The notes beneath the pieces were generated by a model that was not told the origin of the DNA, ran no database searches, and was given only the letters and a program-made list of their open reading frames with translations. Positions 7,147 through 14,812 of a stretch of DNA of 18,832 nucleotides are shown here, piece by piece. A program made the position numbers and the translations under genes. Each line of letters starts with the position of its first letter. Within the stretch, counting starts at the first letter, position 1. Origin of the DNA: Marvinbryantia sp. (GTDB lineage Bacteria > Bacillota > Clostridia > Lachnospirales > Lachnospiraceae); assembly GCA_016297895.1 (NCBI GenBank), contig JAEDFS010000034.1, forward strand, positions 1 through 18,832, given 5' to 3'.

Positions 7147-8523
7147 TTACTGATGAATTCCTCTGTATTCATCCCCTTTTTCATTTACACCAAACTCATA
7201 ATCATTTCCCGGAAGGATGATGTTCAGCACGATTCCTGCAATGGCTGCAATAGCCAGAGCTGTCAGAGTGATGGATGTACCGCCTACCGTAAATGTGATT
7301 CCGTTTGAAAAACCAAGACCACATACAAAGATCACACCTGCAATGATCAGATTTCTTGACTTTGTCAGATCCACTTTATTTTCCACAATGTTTCTTACAC
7401 CAATCGCAGAGATCATACCGTAAAGCATGAAGCTGACGCCTCCGATGATAGAAGCCGGCATGGTACTGATAACGGAAGATACCTTGGGGATAAAGCTTAC
7501 GATAATTGCAAATACAGCTGCAATACGGATCACCAGGGGATCATACACCTTGCTCAGTTCCAGAACTCCGGTATTCTCTCCGTAAGTGGTATTTGCAGGT
7601 CCGCCTACCAGTCCGGCAAGTGCAGTTGCAAGACCGTCTCCCATCAGTGTTCTGTGAAGACCGGGATCTGCCAGGAAATTTTCTCCAACTGTCGCAGAGA
7701 TTGCAGACATATCTCCCACATGCTCCATCATGGTAGCAATGGCAATGGGAGCCATGACAAGGATCGCAGTGATGTCAAATTTACAGAACTGGAACGGAGG
7801 AAGTCCTACCCAGCCTGCCTCTGCCACTGATGCGAAACTTAAAATAGCGGAACCATCCGGATTAGTCATTCCCACTGCATTCATGATCACCGCAACCACA
7901 TAGGAGATCACCACTCCCATAAGAATCGGAATAATACGGAACATTCCTTTGCCCCAGATGTTGAATACAATGATCACTGCCAGAGCCACCAGCGCAAGGA
8001 ACCAGTTTGTCGAAGCATTTCCGATGGCGGAAGATGCCAGGCTGAGACCGATACAGATAATGACCGGACCTGTCACCACCGGCGGCAGGAATCTCATGAC
8101 CCGTTTTACTCCTACCAGCTTGATCACCAGTGCCAGTATCAGGTACAGCAGACCTGCTACTACCACACCACCGCAGGCATAGGCTGCTTTTTCATTTGCC
8201 CCCATTGCCGCATACATTCCTGCATCCAGATGAGCTACGGTAGAGAACCCGCCCAGGAATGCAAAGGACGATCCCAAAAAGGCAGGTACCTTCATCTTGG
8301 AACACACATGGAAAAACAACGTACCGAAGCCGGCACAGAATAAAGTAACCGACACGGTCAGTCCCTGTGTCAGCCCTTCTCCGCAGGCATCCACAAAATA
8401 ACTGTTCACCAGGATCGGTACCAGAATGGTTGCACCAAACATGGCAAACATGTGCTGCAGACCTAAGATCAGCATCTTAGGCAGGCCAAGTTTCTTGGCA
8501 TCACGAATTGCATCTTGATTCAT
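7147..8523 (-). CDS. uraA: Uracil permease, NCS2 family
   Basis: This is a membrane nucleobase transporter, probably uracil:proton symport feeding pyrimidine salvage. It has 458 residues, typical for UraA/PyrP, with many hydrophobic segments. The N-terminal GLQHMFAMFGATILVP (about 21-36) is the classic NCS2/uracil permease start. The key substrate-region motifs are MEHVGDMSAI near 266-275 and NTTYGENTGVLELSKVYDP near 311-329, the latter close to uracil and not xanthine/urate carriers. AGGAGG lies about six bases before the ATG. The gene has its own promoter with a leader of only about 40 bases. There is no room for a PyrR-type attenuator or purine/pyrimidine riboswitch, so control must act at the promoter or elsewhere. 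Its only link to the neighbouring aminopeptidase gene seems to be orientation, though read-through is possible because I see no terminator between them. Confidence 0.92.
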   Translation of the reverse strand: MNQDAIRDAKKLGLPKMLILGLQHMFAMFGATILVPILVNSYFVDACGEGLTQGLTVSVTLFCAGFGTLFFHVCSKMKVPAFLGSSFAFLGGFSTVAHLDAGMYAAMGANEKAAYACGGVVVAGLLYLILALVIKLVGVKRVMRFLPPVVTGPVIICIGLSLASSAIGNASTNWFLALVALAVIIVFNIWGKGMFRIIPILMGVVISYVVAVIMNAVGMTNPDGSAILSFASVAEAGWVGLPPFQFCKFDITAILVMAPIAIATMMEHVGDMSAISATVGENFLADPGLHRTLMGDGLATALAGLVGGPANTTYGENTGVLELSKVYDPLVIRIAAVFAIIVSFIPKVSSVISTMPASIIGGVSFMLYGMISAIGVRNIVENKVDLTKSRNLIIAGVIFVCGLGFSNGITFTVGGTSITLTALAIAAIAGIVLNIILPGNDYEFGVNEKGDEYRGIHQ

Positions 8524-8570
8524 AACTTCCTCCTCTTTCGTTCATGAAACATCGTTTACAGGTTTTACTT

Positions 8571-8600
8571 ATTATAGAGCCATTTCCCCTGTGATTGCAA
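8571..8600 (-). promoter_or_regulatory. Promoter of uraA
   Basis: On the minus strand -35 TTGCAA (8595-8600) is followed by an 18-base spacer and a consensus -10 TATAAT (8571-8576). It fills the 79-base gap after the Xaa-Pro aminopeptidase gene. Transcription would begin near 8564. Confidence 0.7.
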
Positions 8601-8602
8601 GA

Positions 8603-10402
8603 CTAAATTTCTCTTGTTGCCTCTTTCAGCCACTCCCTCTCTTCTCCATTCAGATACGGGGAAATGTTTTCATACACTTTCCGATGATAGGTATTCAGAA
8701 GTGCTCTTTCCCTTGCCGTCATCTGTTCCGGAACGATCCCGTCCAGATCAAAGGGAACCATGGTCAGATGCTCGAAGCACATATACTGACCAAACTCATT
8801 TTTCTCTGCTTTTTTGCAGACAATGAGATTCTCATGACGGATCCCGTACTCACCTTCCACATAATACCCAGGTTCATCGGAAGTGATCATTCCTTCTTCA
8901 AATACTGCACTGTCATTTCTCTCCGGTACCATTTTCCAGCGAAATCCGTTGGGACCCTCATGTACATTCAGATAATAACCCACTCCGTGTCCCGTACCAT
9001 GATTGAAATCCTTTCCCATTTCCCATAAGGGGCCTCTTGCCAGATAATCCAGGTTCCAGCCTCTGCAGCCGTAACGGAATCTGGCCGCAGCCAGATTCAG
9101 AGTTCCACGAAGAACTGCCGTAAAATACAGCTTCTGCTCCTCTGTCACAGGTCCCATGACAATGGTTCTGGTCACATCCGTGGTTCCCTCCAGATACTGT
9201 CCGCCTGTATCTGCCAGAAGCAATCCCTCTGCCTCTATGTGGATGTCCGTCTCCGGTGTGGCAGAATAATGGATGATGGCAGCGTGAGAGCCATAAGAAA
9301 TAATGGGTTCAAAGCTGTTCCCGCAAAAATGTTCCTGCTGTGCACGCAGCCCGTTCAGATACTCCGCCGCACTCAGCTCTGTAATGGTCATTTTCCCCAC
9401 ATTCTTCTTCAGCCAGTAAATAAACTTTGTGACTGCCACGCCGTCCTTAATGTGAGCGATTTTCTCATTTTCCACTTCTGCCGGATTCTTGACCGCCTTT
9501 GGAAGAAAGGTCAGGTTTTCCTCATCCAGAATCTTTACTTCCGTCGGAATACAGGCTGTCAGGAGGCTGTTGACCTTTTCCTTGCAAAGAAGCACCGTTT
9601 TTCCCGCCTCTGTTTTTTTCACATATTCATATACATCATCGTAAGGATGGATCGTCACTCCGTCTGCATGCAGAGCTTCTTTCACCGAATCCGGAAATGC
9701 CTTTTCATTGGCAAATAACATCACTTTTTCCCGGGTCATCACCAGATAGGACAGCACCACCGGATTGCAGGGGACATCTCCCCCTCTGATGTTTAAGAGC
9801 CATGCAATATCATCCAGAGAGGTCAGCACAAAAAGATCGGCTCCTTTTTCTTCCATGGCCCTTCTGATGTCCTCACATTTTTCCCTGCGGGATCTTCCTG
9901 TCCACTTCACATCCAGTTCCTTTACCGGCTCGCAGGAAAGGGGCGGACGGTCTGTCCATATGGAACCCACCAGGTCCTCGCTGCAGGCAAGGGTAACTCC
10001 TTTTTCTCCCAGACGGATCTTCAGCTTTTCTGCCTCTTTGGTACTTACGGTTCTTCCGTCAAATCCAAGACACTGTCCCTCTTCCAGATGACTGTAAAGG
10101 AACTCATGAACCGCAGGTACTCCCGGCTCTCCCATTTTATGAAGAGTGATCGTGCTTCCCTGAAGCTGCTGTTCTGCCTGAATAAAATACCGTCCGTCTG
10201 TCCACAGTCCTGCCATATCCCGGCAGATCACCGCTGTTCCGGCCGATCCGGTAAAACCGGTCATATATTTTCTGCATGCGAAATGTGCTCCCACATATTC
10301 CGACGCATGAAAATCATCGGTGGGTATCAGATAAGCATCTATTTTCTTTTCTTTCATCAGCTTTCGAAGAGCGCTCAGTCTCTCCTGTATTACATTTCCC
10401 AT
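8603..10402 (-). CDS. pepP: Xaa-Pro aminopeptidase (aminopeptidase P), long three-domain M24B form
   Basis: This is a cytoplasmic metallopeptidase that removes an N-terminal residue when proline is in second position. At 599 residues it matches the long, eukaryote-like XPNPEP1 type, with two creatinase-like N-terminal domains before the catalytic pita-bread domain. The dimetal ligands of M24 are all present: Asp398 in LLADTGGQ, Asp409 in GTTDVTRTI, His472 in HGTGHGVGYYLNVHEGP, Glu510 in SDEPGYYVEGEYG and Glu524 in IRHENLIV. The N-terminus (IDAYLIPTDDFHASEYVG) fits the long group. The gene follows the cysteine-cluster gene by 17 bases with an AAAGGAA ribosome binding site, so it is the third gene of an EamA-YkgJ-PepP operon. 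No export signal is seen. The symbol is given by function; the short E. coli PepP is a different length class. Confidence 0.93.
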   Translation of the reverse strand: MGNVIQERLSALRKLMKEKKIDAYLIPTDDFHASEYVGAHFACRKYMTGFTGSAGTAVICRDMAGLWTDGRYFIQAEQQLQGSTITLHKMGEPGVPAVHEFLYSHLEEGQCLGFDGRTVSTKEAEKLKIRLGEKGVTLACSEDLVGSIWTDRPPLSCEPVKELDVKWTGRSRREKCEDIRRAMEEKGADLFVLTSLDDIAWLLNIRGGDVPCNPVVLSYLVMTREKVMLFANEKAFPDSVKEALHADGVTIHPYDDVYEYVKKTEAGKTVLLCKEKVNSLLTACIPTEVKILDEENLTFLPKAVKNPAEVENEKIAHIKDGVAVTKFIYWLKKNVGKMTITELSAAEYLNGLRAQQEHFCGNSFEPIISYGSHAAIIHYSATPETDIHIEAEGLLLADTGGQYLEGTTDVTRTIVMGPVTEEQKLYFTAVLRGTLNLAAARFRYGCRGWNLDYLARGPLWEMGKDFNHGTGHGVGYYLNVHEGPNGFRWKMVPERNDSAVFEEGMITSDEPGYYVEGEYGIRHENLIVCKKAEKNEFGQYMCFEHLTMVPFDLDGIVPEQMTARERALLNTYHRKVYENISPYLNGEEREWLKEATREI

Positions 10403-10419
10403 ACTGCATTTCCTTTCTC

Positions 10420-11091
10420 TTAATTTCGGCCCAGTACCAGGACCAGCTTTTTTGTCCTGGTAAGCCGCTCCTCAAACTGCCCGTAAAAATCCGCTTTCAG
10501 ATCATAGGGTTCTCCATAAAAGGTATTCAAAAGATAGGTACCCAGATCTTTTGAAAGCTGGTTATCTTTCTGTTTATCCAGCAGCTCCATGACCTCATCC
10601 AGGAAATCATGCCACTGAAGGACAAATTCCTCATATCGTTTCAGATCCGGTATCCCAAGCCATTTACTGATCTTCACCTTGGTTCTGTTTTCCTTCTTAC
10701 ACTCTCTGCTCTGAAGAAAATAACGGAATTCTCTGTTTTCATAATAGCGTCCCAGAGGAAACAACCGGCAGATCCCCGGCCGGAACCCGTGTACTCTGCA
10801 GCGTCCTTCTGCATCGAGAAATCTGCATCGCTCTTCTTCTCCTGTCATTTTCAGATTGGGAAGTACCAGTCCGTCCACCACATTCAGCTCCACATATTCA
10901 TTCAGCAATACTGAAAAAGAACTGTTCAATCCCCTGGAGAGCCAGTACACATCCCATGGATCCAGTACCACTGAATTTCCCATTCCCCGACAGCAATCAG
11001 AACATCCCTTACATCCGCCGCAGTCTGCCTTTACCATATCGCAGGAACGATACAGCCTGCGCAGATCTTCTTCCGGTACCTCTCTTCTCAT
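10420..11091 (-). CDS. YkgJ-type CxxCxxCC cysteine cluster protein
   Basis: This 223-residue cytoplasmic protein belongs to the CxxCxxCC (YkgJ, PF03692-type) metal-binding family. Cysteines cluster at residues 24, 27, 30, 33 and 34 (DCGGCKGCSDCC), with further ones at 89, 98, 108 and 131. The FRPGICRLFPLG segment around 103-114 is a family hallmark. The pattern points to a bound zinc or Fe-S centre; the family's biochemical role is still unclear and no enzymatic function should be assumed. The ATG overlaps the stop of the EamA-type transporter gene (ATGA) and the aminopeptidase gene follows closely, so all three are co-transcribed. The last 70 residues are helical and charged (LDEVMELLDKQKDNQLSKDL) with no motif I recognise. 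Confidence 0.85.
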   Translation of the reverse strand: MRREVPEEDLRRLYRSCDMVKADCGGCKGCSDCCRGMGNSVVLDPWDVYWLSRGLNSSFSVLLNEYVELNVVDGLVLPNLKMTGEEERCRFLDAEGRCRVHGFRPGICRLFPLGRYYENREFRYFLQSRECKKENRTKVKISKWLGIPDLKRYEEFVLQWHDFLDEVMELLDKQKDNQLSKDLGTYLLNTFYGEPYDLKADFYGQFEERLTRTKKLVLVLGRN

Positions 11092-11981
11092 TTTTGTTCA
11101 CCCCTTTTCGCCAGTAAAAAAACAGTTGCCATAATACTGACAAATCCTGCCAGATCGATGATCTGAAAATCCGTATGCAGCCAGAATACAGAAAACATGG
11201 TGGCTGACACCGGCTCCACACTGGACAGCAGACTTGCCCTGACTGCTCCGATATCTCCTACCCCCTGCAAATACATGGTATAGGCAAAGATCGTACCTAC
11301 CACCACGATTCCGGCAAGTGCAAGATATCCTTTCAGATCCAGATTTACCGGGATCGTCCATACCTTCTGCCCGATTCCAAGCACCACTCCGCCGATCAGC
11401 ATTCCGTAGCCGGTCACCACCAGGCTCCCCCATTTGGAAATGATCCCTGCCGGGAGCAGTGTATAGCAGGCCAGGCTGACCGCCGAGATCAGGCCCCAGG
11501 TCAGTCCCCTGGGAGAGAGCACCATACTGGACGGATCTCCATGTGTCGCCAGCAGAAATGTTCCCAGCACCGCCAGTATGATCGCTGTGATCTCTTTTTT
11601 ACCCGGCAGCCTTCTTCTGCGGATACAGACCAGTGCCATAATAAGGACCGGCCCCAGATACTGCAGGACCGTTGCTGTTCCAGCATTGGAATAGGAAATA
11701 GCCGTCAGATATGCATACTGACAGAACAGCAGTCCAAAAACGGCAAACAGAATTACCTGCAGACCGTCTCTCTTATTTTTCCAGATTCCAAGGCTTCGTT
11801 CCCTGTCTTTGAGCAGAGAAAGCAAAACCAGCACCACACCGGCGCCCAGCAGACGGATATTCGTCAGCCATCCCGAATCCACGTGATAATTGGTAAACAG
11901 ATACTGACCGCAGGCTCCGGAAAATCCCCAGAAAATCCCACCAAATAACGTAAACAGTACTCCTCTTGTATCCCGATTCAT
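11088..11981 (-). CDS. EamA/DMT-family transporter
   Basis: This integral membrane protein of 297 residues is made of two repeated EamA halves, about ten helices in total. The first half begins GVLFTLFGGIFWGFSGACGQ. The second repeat starts near LTWGLISAVSLACYTLLPAG and ends with LLSSVEPVSATMFSVFWLHT, a typical DMT feature. Members export amino acids or other metabolites (RhaT/YdcZ/RarD relatives), but the substrate cannot be read from the sequence. It is the first gene of the operon that continues with the cysteine-cluster protein and Xaa-Pro aminopeptidase; a strong promoter lies 38 bases upstream. The pairing with a peptidase hints at amino-acid efflux after peptide breakdown, which is only a suggestion. 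Confidence 0.88.
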   Translation of the reverse strand: MNRDTRGVLFTLFGGIFWGFSGACGQYLFTNYHVDSGWLTNIRLLGAGVVLVLLSLLKDRERSLGIWKNKRDGLQVILFAVFGLLFCQYAYLTAISYSNAGTATVLQYLGPVLIMALVCIRRRRLPGKKEITAIILAVLGTFLLATHGDPSSMVLSPRGLTWGLISAVSLACYTLLPAGIISKWGSLVVTGYGMLIGGVVLGIGQKVWTIPVNLDLKGYLALAGIVVVGTIFAYTMYLQGVGDIGAVRASLLSSVEPVSATMFSVFWLHTDFQIIDLAGFVSIMATVFLLAKRGEQK

Positions 11982-12019
11982 CTTTCATCTCTCCCACCAC
12001 TGAGATATTTTCTCTTATG

Positions 12020-12048
12020 TTTATACTACGAAACCGTTCTCTCGTCAA
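12020..12048 (-). promoter_or_regulatory. Promoter of the eamA-ykgJ-pepP operon
   Basis: On the minus strand -35 TTGACG (12043-12048), a 17-base spacer and -10 TATAAA (12020-12025) form a near-consensus promoter. Its -35 lies 14 bases from the -35 of the divergent lipoprotein promoter, so the two transcription units are arranged back to back. Confidence 0.75.
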
Positions 12049-12062
12049 ACCGGGATTTTAAG

Positions 12063-12091
12063 TTGACCGGTCCATTTTTAAGTGTTAGAAT
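12063..12091 (+). promoter_or_regulatory. Promoter of the zinc-finger-like lipoprotein gene
   Basis: -35 TTGACC (12063-12068), a 17-base spacer and -10 TAGAAT (12086-12091) precede the lipoprotein ATG by 53 bases. The ribosome binding site AGGGAGGA is at 12128-12135. Confidence 0.75.
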
Positions 12092-12144
12092 AAATACACG
12101 GAACCTGTGATTCCGCAGCAAAATGCCAGGGAGGAATCTATCTT

Positions 12145-12834
12145 ATGAAAAAGAAACGTTTATATCTGTGTATTCTGGCGCTCTGTCTGACAGCCAGCTT
12201 CTGCGGCTGCCGCAAAAAAATAGCGGAAACAGAATCTGAGACACAGACTGTCACCGAGACAGAGACACAGACAGAAAAAGCAACGGAAAAAGAAACCCAA
12301 AAAGCAACCGAAAAGACGACGGAAAAGAAAACCGTTTCGGCCAGCAGCAAAACAACCTCTACGGAAAAAACTACCGTAAAACCGTCTACGGTAAAAAACG
12401 GTACCACAACAGGAGGTACAACTGGCACAAATACAAACACTAATACCTATCCCACGCAGATGTGCCCATACTGTTATAATCAGATCTCTACGGCTCCCAA
12501 CGGAGACGGAACCACTGTTTATTCCGTTCATGTGGCACAGGAAAAGGCCTGGGCAGATACCTACGGTTACGGCACCACTCAGACCACAGAAGCCGCTCAG
12601 CCATCGACAAGTGCTTCTTCCGACAATTCCGGAAGCACAAATGATTCCGCTCAGTGTCCTTACTGCTATCAGTGGTTCTCCGTTTCAGACGGAACCTACA
12701 ATGCCCACGTGACTCAGGAACAGAATTATGCCGCAAGCAACAGTTCCACCGTCGAATATATCCAGTGCCCGAAATGCGGAAATGTATATCCCAGCGGACC
12801 GGCCTATGACAATCACGTGTGTGTTTCCAATTAA
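12145..12834 (+). CDS. Predicted lipoprotein with Thr/Glu/Lys-rich stalk and three Cys/His (zinc-finger-like) modules
   Basis: I do not recognise a named family for this 229-residue protein. It begins with a lysine-rich signal and a hydrophobic core, ending at Cys22 in SFCGCRKK. That is a plausible lipidation site, though the -3 residue is Phe. Residues 25-85 form a low-complexity, Thr/Glu/Lys/Gln-rich stalk, followed by a Thr/Gly/Asn-rich linker. Then come three modules: C107-x2-C110 with His129, C171-x2-C174 with His188, and C208-x2-C211 with His224 and Cys226. Modules one and two share CPYCY at the start and HVxQE at the end, so they are repeats. The third (CPKCGNVYP ... NHVC) has a full CCHC set. 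A surface-anchored metal-binding or redox role is possible but unproven. A terminator follows directly. The start of a related gene is at 18576. Confidence 0.85.
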   Translation: MKKKRLYLCILALCLTASFCGCRKKIAETESETQTVTETETQTEKATEKETQKATEKTTEKKTVSASSKTTSTEKTTVKPSTVKNGTTTGGTTGTNTNTNTYPTQMCPYCYNQISTAPNGDGTTVYSVHVAQEKAWADTYGYGTTQTTEAAQPSTSASSDNSGSTNDSAQCPYCYQWFSVSDGTYNAHVTQEQNYAASNSSTVEYIQCPKCGNVYPSGPAYDNHVCVSN

Positions 12835-12841
12835 ACAGTTT

Positions 12842-12869
12842 CGGCTGCGCATATGCGCAGCCGTTTTTT
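12842..12869 (+). terminator. Terminator of the lipoprotein gene
   Basis: The 22 bases 12842-12863 are perfectly self-complementary (arms CGGCTGCGCAT / ATGCGCAGCCG), folding to a hairpin with a minimal loop, followed by six T (12864-12869). The T-run contains part of the stop codon of the convergent phosphodiesterase gene. On the minus strand the following T-tract is weak, so it works best for the lipoprotein gene. Confidence 0.9.
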
Positions 12870-13410
12870 ATAATTCCGTTGTCTCAATCACATTTCCATC
12901 CAGTTCTTTGATCAGAAACATTCCATTTTCCAGGATCCCGTAAGTAGGCGGATTTCCGCCTTTGGGAATCGATACAGAGCCCGGGTTTAAGATCAGGTGA
13001 TCTCCCACCCTCTTTGCACCGTAAAGATGGGTATGGCCATGGAGCAGAATTCCTCCTTTTCCCATGGGCGGCAGATTGTTTTCATGATAAACATGGCCGT
13101 GAGTAGCGTAGATCAGTTTCTCTTCCATCATAAGCAGCCCATAATCTGCCAGGATCGGGAACTCAAGAACCATCTGATCCACTTCCGTATCGCAGTTTCC
13201 TCTCACTGCAAAGATCTCATCCTTTTTCTCATTTAACATTGCCAGGACCTTCTTCGGAGCATAGTCCCTCGGCAGATCATTTCTGGGACCATGATACAGG
13301 ATATCCCCCAGGAGCAGAAGCCTGTCCGCTCCCTCTTCTTCATATCGCTCCAACAGCTTCTCACAAAAATAAGCAGAGCCATGGATGTCAGATGCTACAA
13401 GAATTTTCAT
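12868..13410 (-). CDS. yfcE: YfcE-type metallophosphoesterase (phosphodiesterase)
   Basis: This cytoplasmic phosphodiesterase of the calcineurin-like superfamily (YfcE/MJ0936 group) has 180 residues, the normal single-domain size. All five metallophosphoesterase motifs can be read: D8-x-H10 in ASDIHG, GD36 in LLLLGDILYHGPRNDLP, GN72 in RGNCDTEVD, His104 in ATHGHVY and GHTH at 125-128. The spacing and the HGPRN loop match YfcE, which acts on model phosphodiesters in vitro; its natural substrate is unsettled. The start overlaps the stop of the MATE gene as ATGA, so it is translated from the same transcript. The stop codon lies in the T-run of the facing lipoprotein terminator. Confidence 0.92.
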   Translation of the reverse strand: MKILVASDIHGSAYFCEKLLERYEEEGADRLLLLGDILYHGPRNDLPRDYAPKKVLAMLNEKKDEIFAVRGNCDTEVDQMVLEFPILADYGLLMMEEKLIYATHGHVYHENNLPPMGKGGILLHGHTHLYGAKRVGDHLILNPGSVSIPKGGNPPTYGILENGMFLIKELDGNVIETTEL

Positions 13411-14753
13411 GTTTCTCTCCCTTTCTTTTTATTCCACTCACAGGTTCTGTAGAAATAAACAGACAGCATTGTCCCAATGATCCATCCTACCGGCCAGGCG
13501 TACCAGATTCCCACCACACCAAAACGGGCGGAAAATACGATTGCCAGGACCACCCTCAGAATCAGATCCGCAAAGGTGTCGATCATAAACTGACGCATAC
13601 AGCTGGTACCTCTGAGCACTCCATCGGAGATCAGCTTGACTGCCACTACAAAATAGAACGGTGAAACGATCCGTAAAAACTGAACACCGGTATCCATGGC
13701 AAGACCTGTACTCTGATCCATGAACAGATGAACCGCTTCCCTTCCGGCGAAAAAGTAGATCGCCGCAAAAGGAATCGCAACCACCCAGATCATTTTCAGT
13801 CCTTCCCGGAATCCCTCCCGGATCCTGTCCAGCTTGCCGGCTCCGTAATTCTGGGCCGTGAAATTTGACATGGCATTTCCCAGAGTAGAGAAGGATGTGA
13901 TCGTCAGATTATTCAGCTTAATGGCTGCAGCATATCCTGCCGTAATGCTGGCGCCAAAACTGTTGATGACGCTTTGGATGATGATATTTCCCACAGATAC
14001 AAAGCTCTGCTGAAAAATGCTGGGTACTGCGATCAGGGCAAGCCGTTTGAAGATCTTCACAGAAAACATGCGGGCTTTTTCTTCCGTTTTTATGTTCCGC
14101 AGCCGCTTAAACAGGAAGAACAGCGACAGAATACAGCTCACACTCTGACACCAGAAGGTTGCCCATGCCACCCCGGCCACTCCCATATGAAATGCTTTCA
14201 CAAAGAGAATATCTACAAAAATATTCGCCGTGGAGGAGCAGGCCAGAAAGAGAAAGGGAGTTCTGGAATCTCCCATTGCCGAAAAGATTCCCGTGGCAAT
14301 GTTGTAGAAAAACAAAAAGATCAGCCCGGCCGTATAAATATTCAGATACAGAAGAGAATCCGAAAAGATCTCCTCCGGTGTTCTGATCAGTCGTAAAAGT
14401 GCCGGACCTCCAAAAAATCCCACCGCCATAAGGATCAGGCAGAGCACTCCGCTGGAAAGGAATGTAGTATGTACCGCAGTCTTCATATCACGCCAGCTTT
14501 TTGCTCCAAACAACTGGGAAACGATCACCGAACATCCAATGTTGCATCCAAACGCAAACGCCAGATAGATCAGCGTGATCTCATAGGAATTGCCAACGGC
14601 AGCCAGCGCATGTTCTCCTACAAACTTTCCTGCTACCAGACTGTCGGCAATATTATAAAGCTGCTGGAAAATAATACTCCCCAGCAGGGGCAGAGAAAAT
14701 TTCCATAATACCAGATCTGTCCGCCCTACTGTCAGATCCTTATTCAATGTCAT
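13407..14753 (-). CDS. MATE family efflux transporter
   Basis: This is a membrane cation/drug or metabolite antiporter of the MATE (NorM/DinF-related) family. It has 448 residues with about twelve helices in two halves. The N-terminus carries the family pattern: LWKFSLPLLGSIIFQQLYNI, then DSLVAGKFVGEHALAAVGNS near 38-57 and VIVSQLFGAKSW. The second half has the corresponding GNAMSNFTAQNYGAGKLDRI stretch. Substrate is not predictable. The annotated ATG has AGAAGG only three bases upstream, which is too close. A TTG two codons later (14747) has the same Shine-Dalgarno at eight bases, so initiation may really be there. An intrinsic terminator stands only 22 bases upstream, so the gene depends on read-through from lysA or on a promoter I do not see. 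The gene overlaps yfcE by four bases. Confidence 0.92.
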   Translation of the reverse strand: MTLNKDLTVGRTDLVLWKFSLPLLGSIIFQQLYNIADSLVAGKFVGEHALAAVGNSYEITLIYLAFAFGCNIGCSVIVSQLFGAKSWRDMKTAVHTTFLSSGVLCLILMAVGFFGGPALLRLIRTPEEIFSDSLLYLNIYTAGLIFLFFYNIATGIFSAMGDSRTPFLFLACSSTANIFVDILFVKAFHMGVAGVAWATFWCQSVSCILSLFFLFKRLRNIKTEEKARMFSVKIFKRLALIAVPSIFQQSFVSVGNIIIQSVINSFGASITAGYAAAIKLNNLTITSFSTLGNAMSNFTAQNYGAGKLDRIREGFREGLKMIWVVAIPFAAIYFFAGREAVHLFMDQSTGLAMDTGVQFLRIVSPFYFVVAVKLISDGVLRGTSCMRQFMIDTFADLILRVVLAIVFSARFGVVGIWYAWPVGWIIGTMLSVYFYRTCEWNKKKGRET

Positions 14754-14775
14754 CGCCTTCTTTCTTCCCGATGGG

Positions 14776-14804
14776 AAAAACAGGAAGCCTGCATCCAGGC
14801 TTCC
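14776..14804 (-). terminator. Terminator after lysA, in front of the MATE gene
   Basis: GGAAGCCTG (14783-14791) and CAGGCTTCC (14796-14804) make a perfect 9-bp stem with a four-base loop. On the minus strand it is followed by TG and a run of five T (14776-14780). It lies eight bases beyond the lysA stop and 22 bases before the MATE start. Confidence 0.85.
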
Positions 14805-14812
14805 CTCATAAA

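Noticed and set aside
8524..8602. Possible PyrR attenuator or riboswitch upstream of uraA
   Set aside because: The whole gap is 79 bases, includes the promoter, and shows no anti-terminator/terminator pair.
12241..12340. Repetitive ACxGAx codons in the stalk as a possible DNA repeat or CRISPR-like array
   Set aside because: Units are irregular, there are no spacers of constant size, and the reading frame stays open, so it is simply a low-complexity protein segment.
12138..12440. Valine/phenylalanine/serine-rich frame on the minus strand that looks membrane-like
   Set aside because: It is the complement of the Thr/Glu/Lys-rich stalk of the lipoprotein; the hydrophobic look comes from reading those codons backwards.
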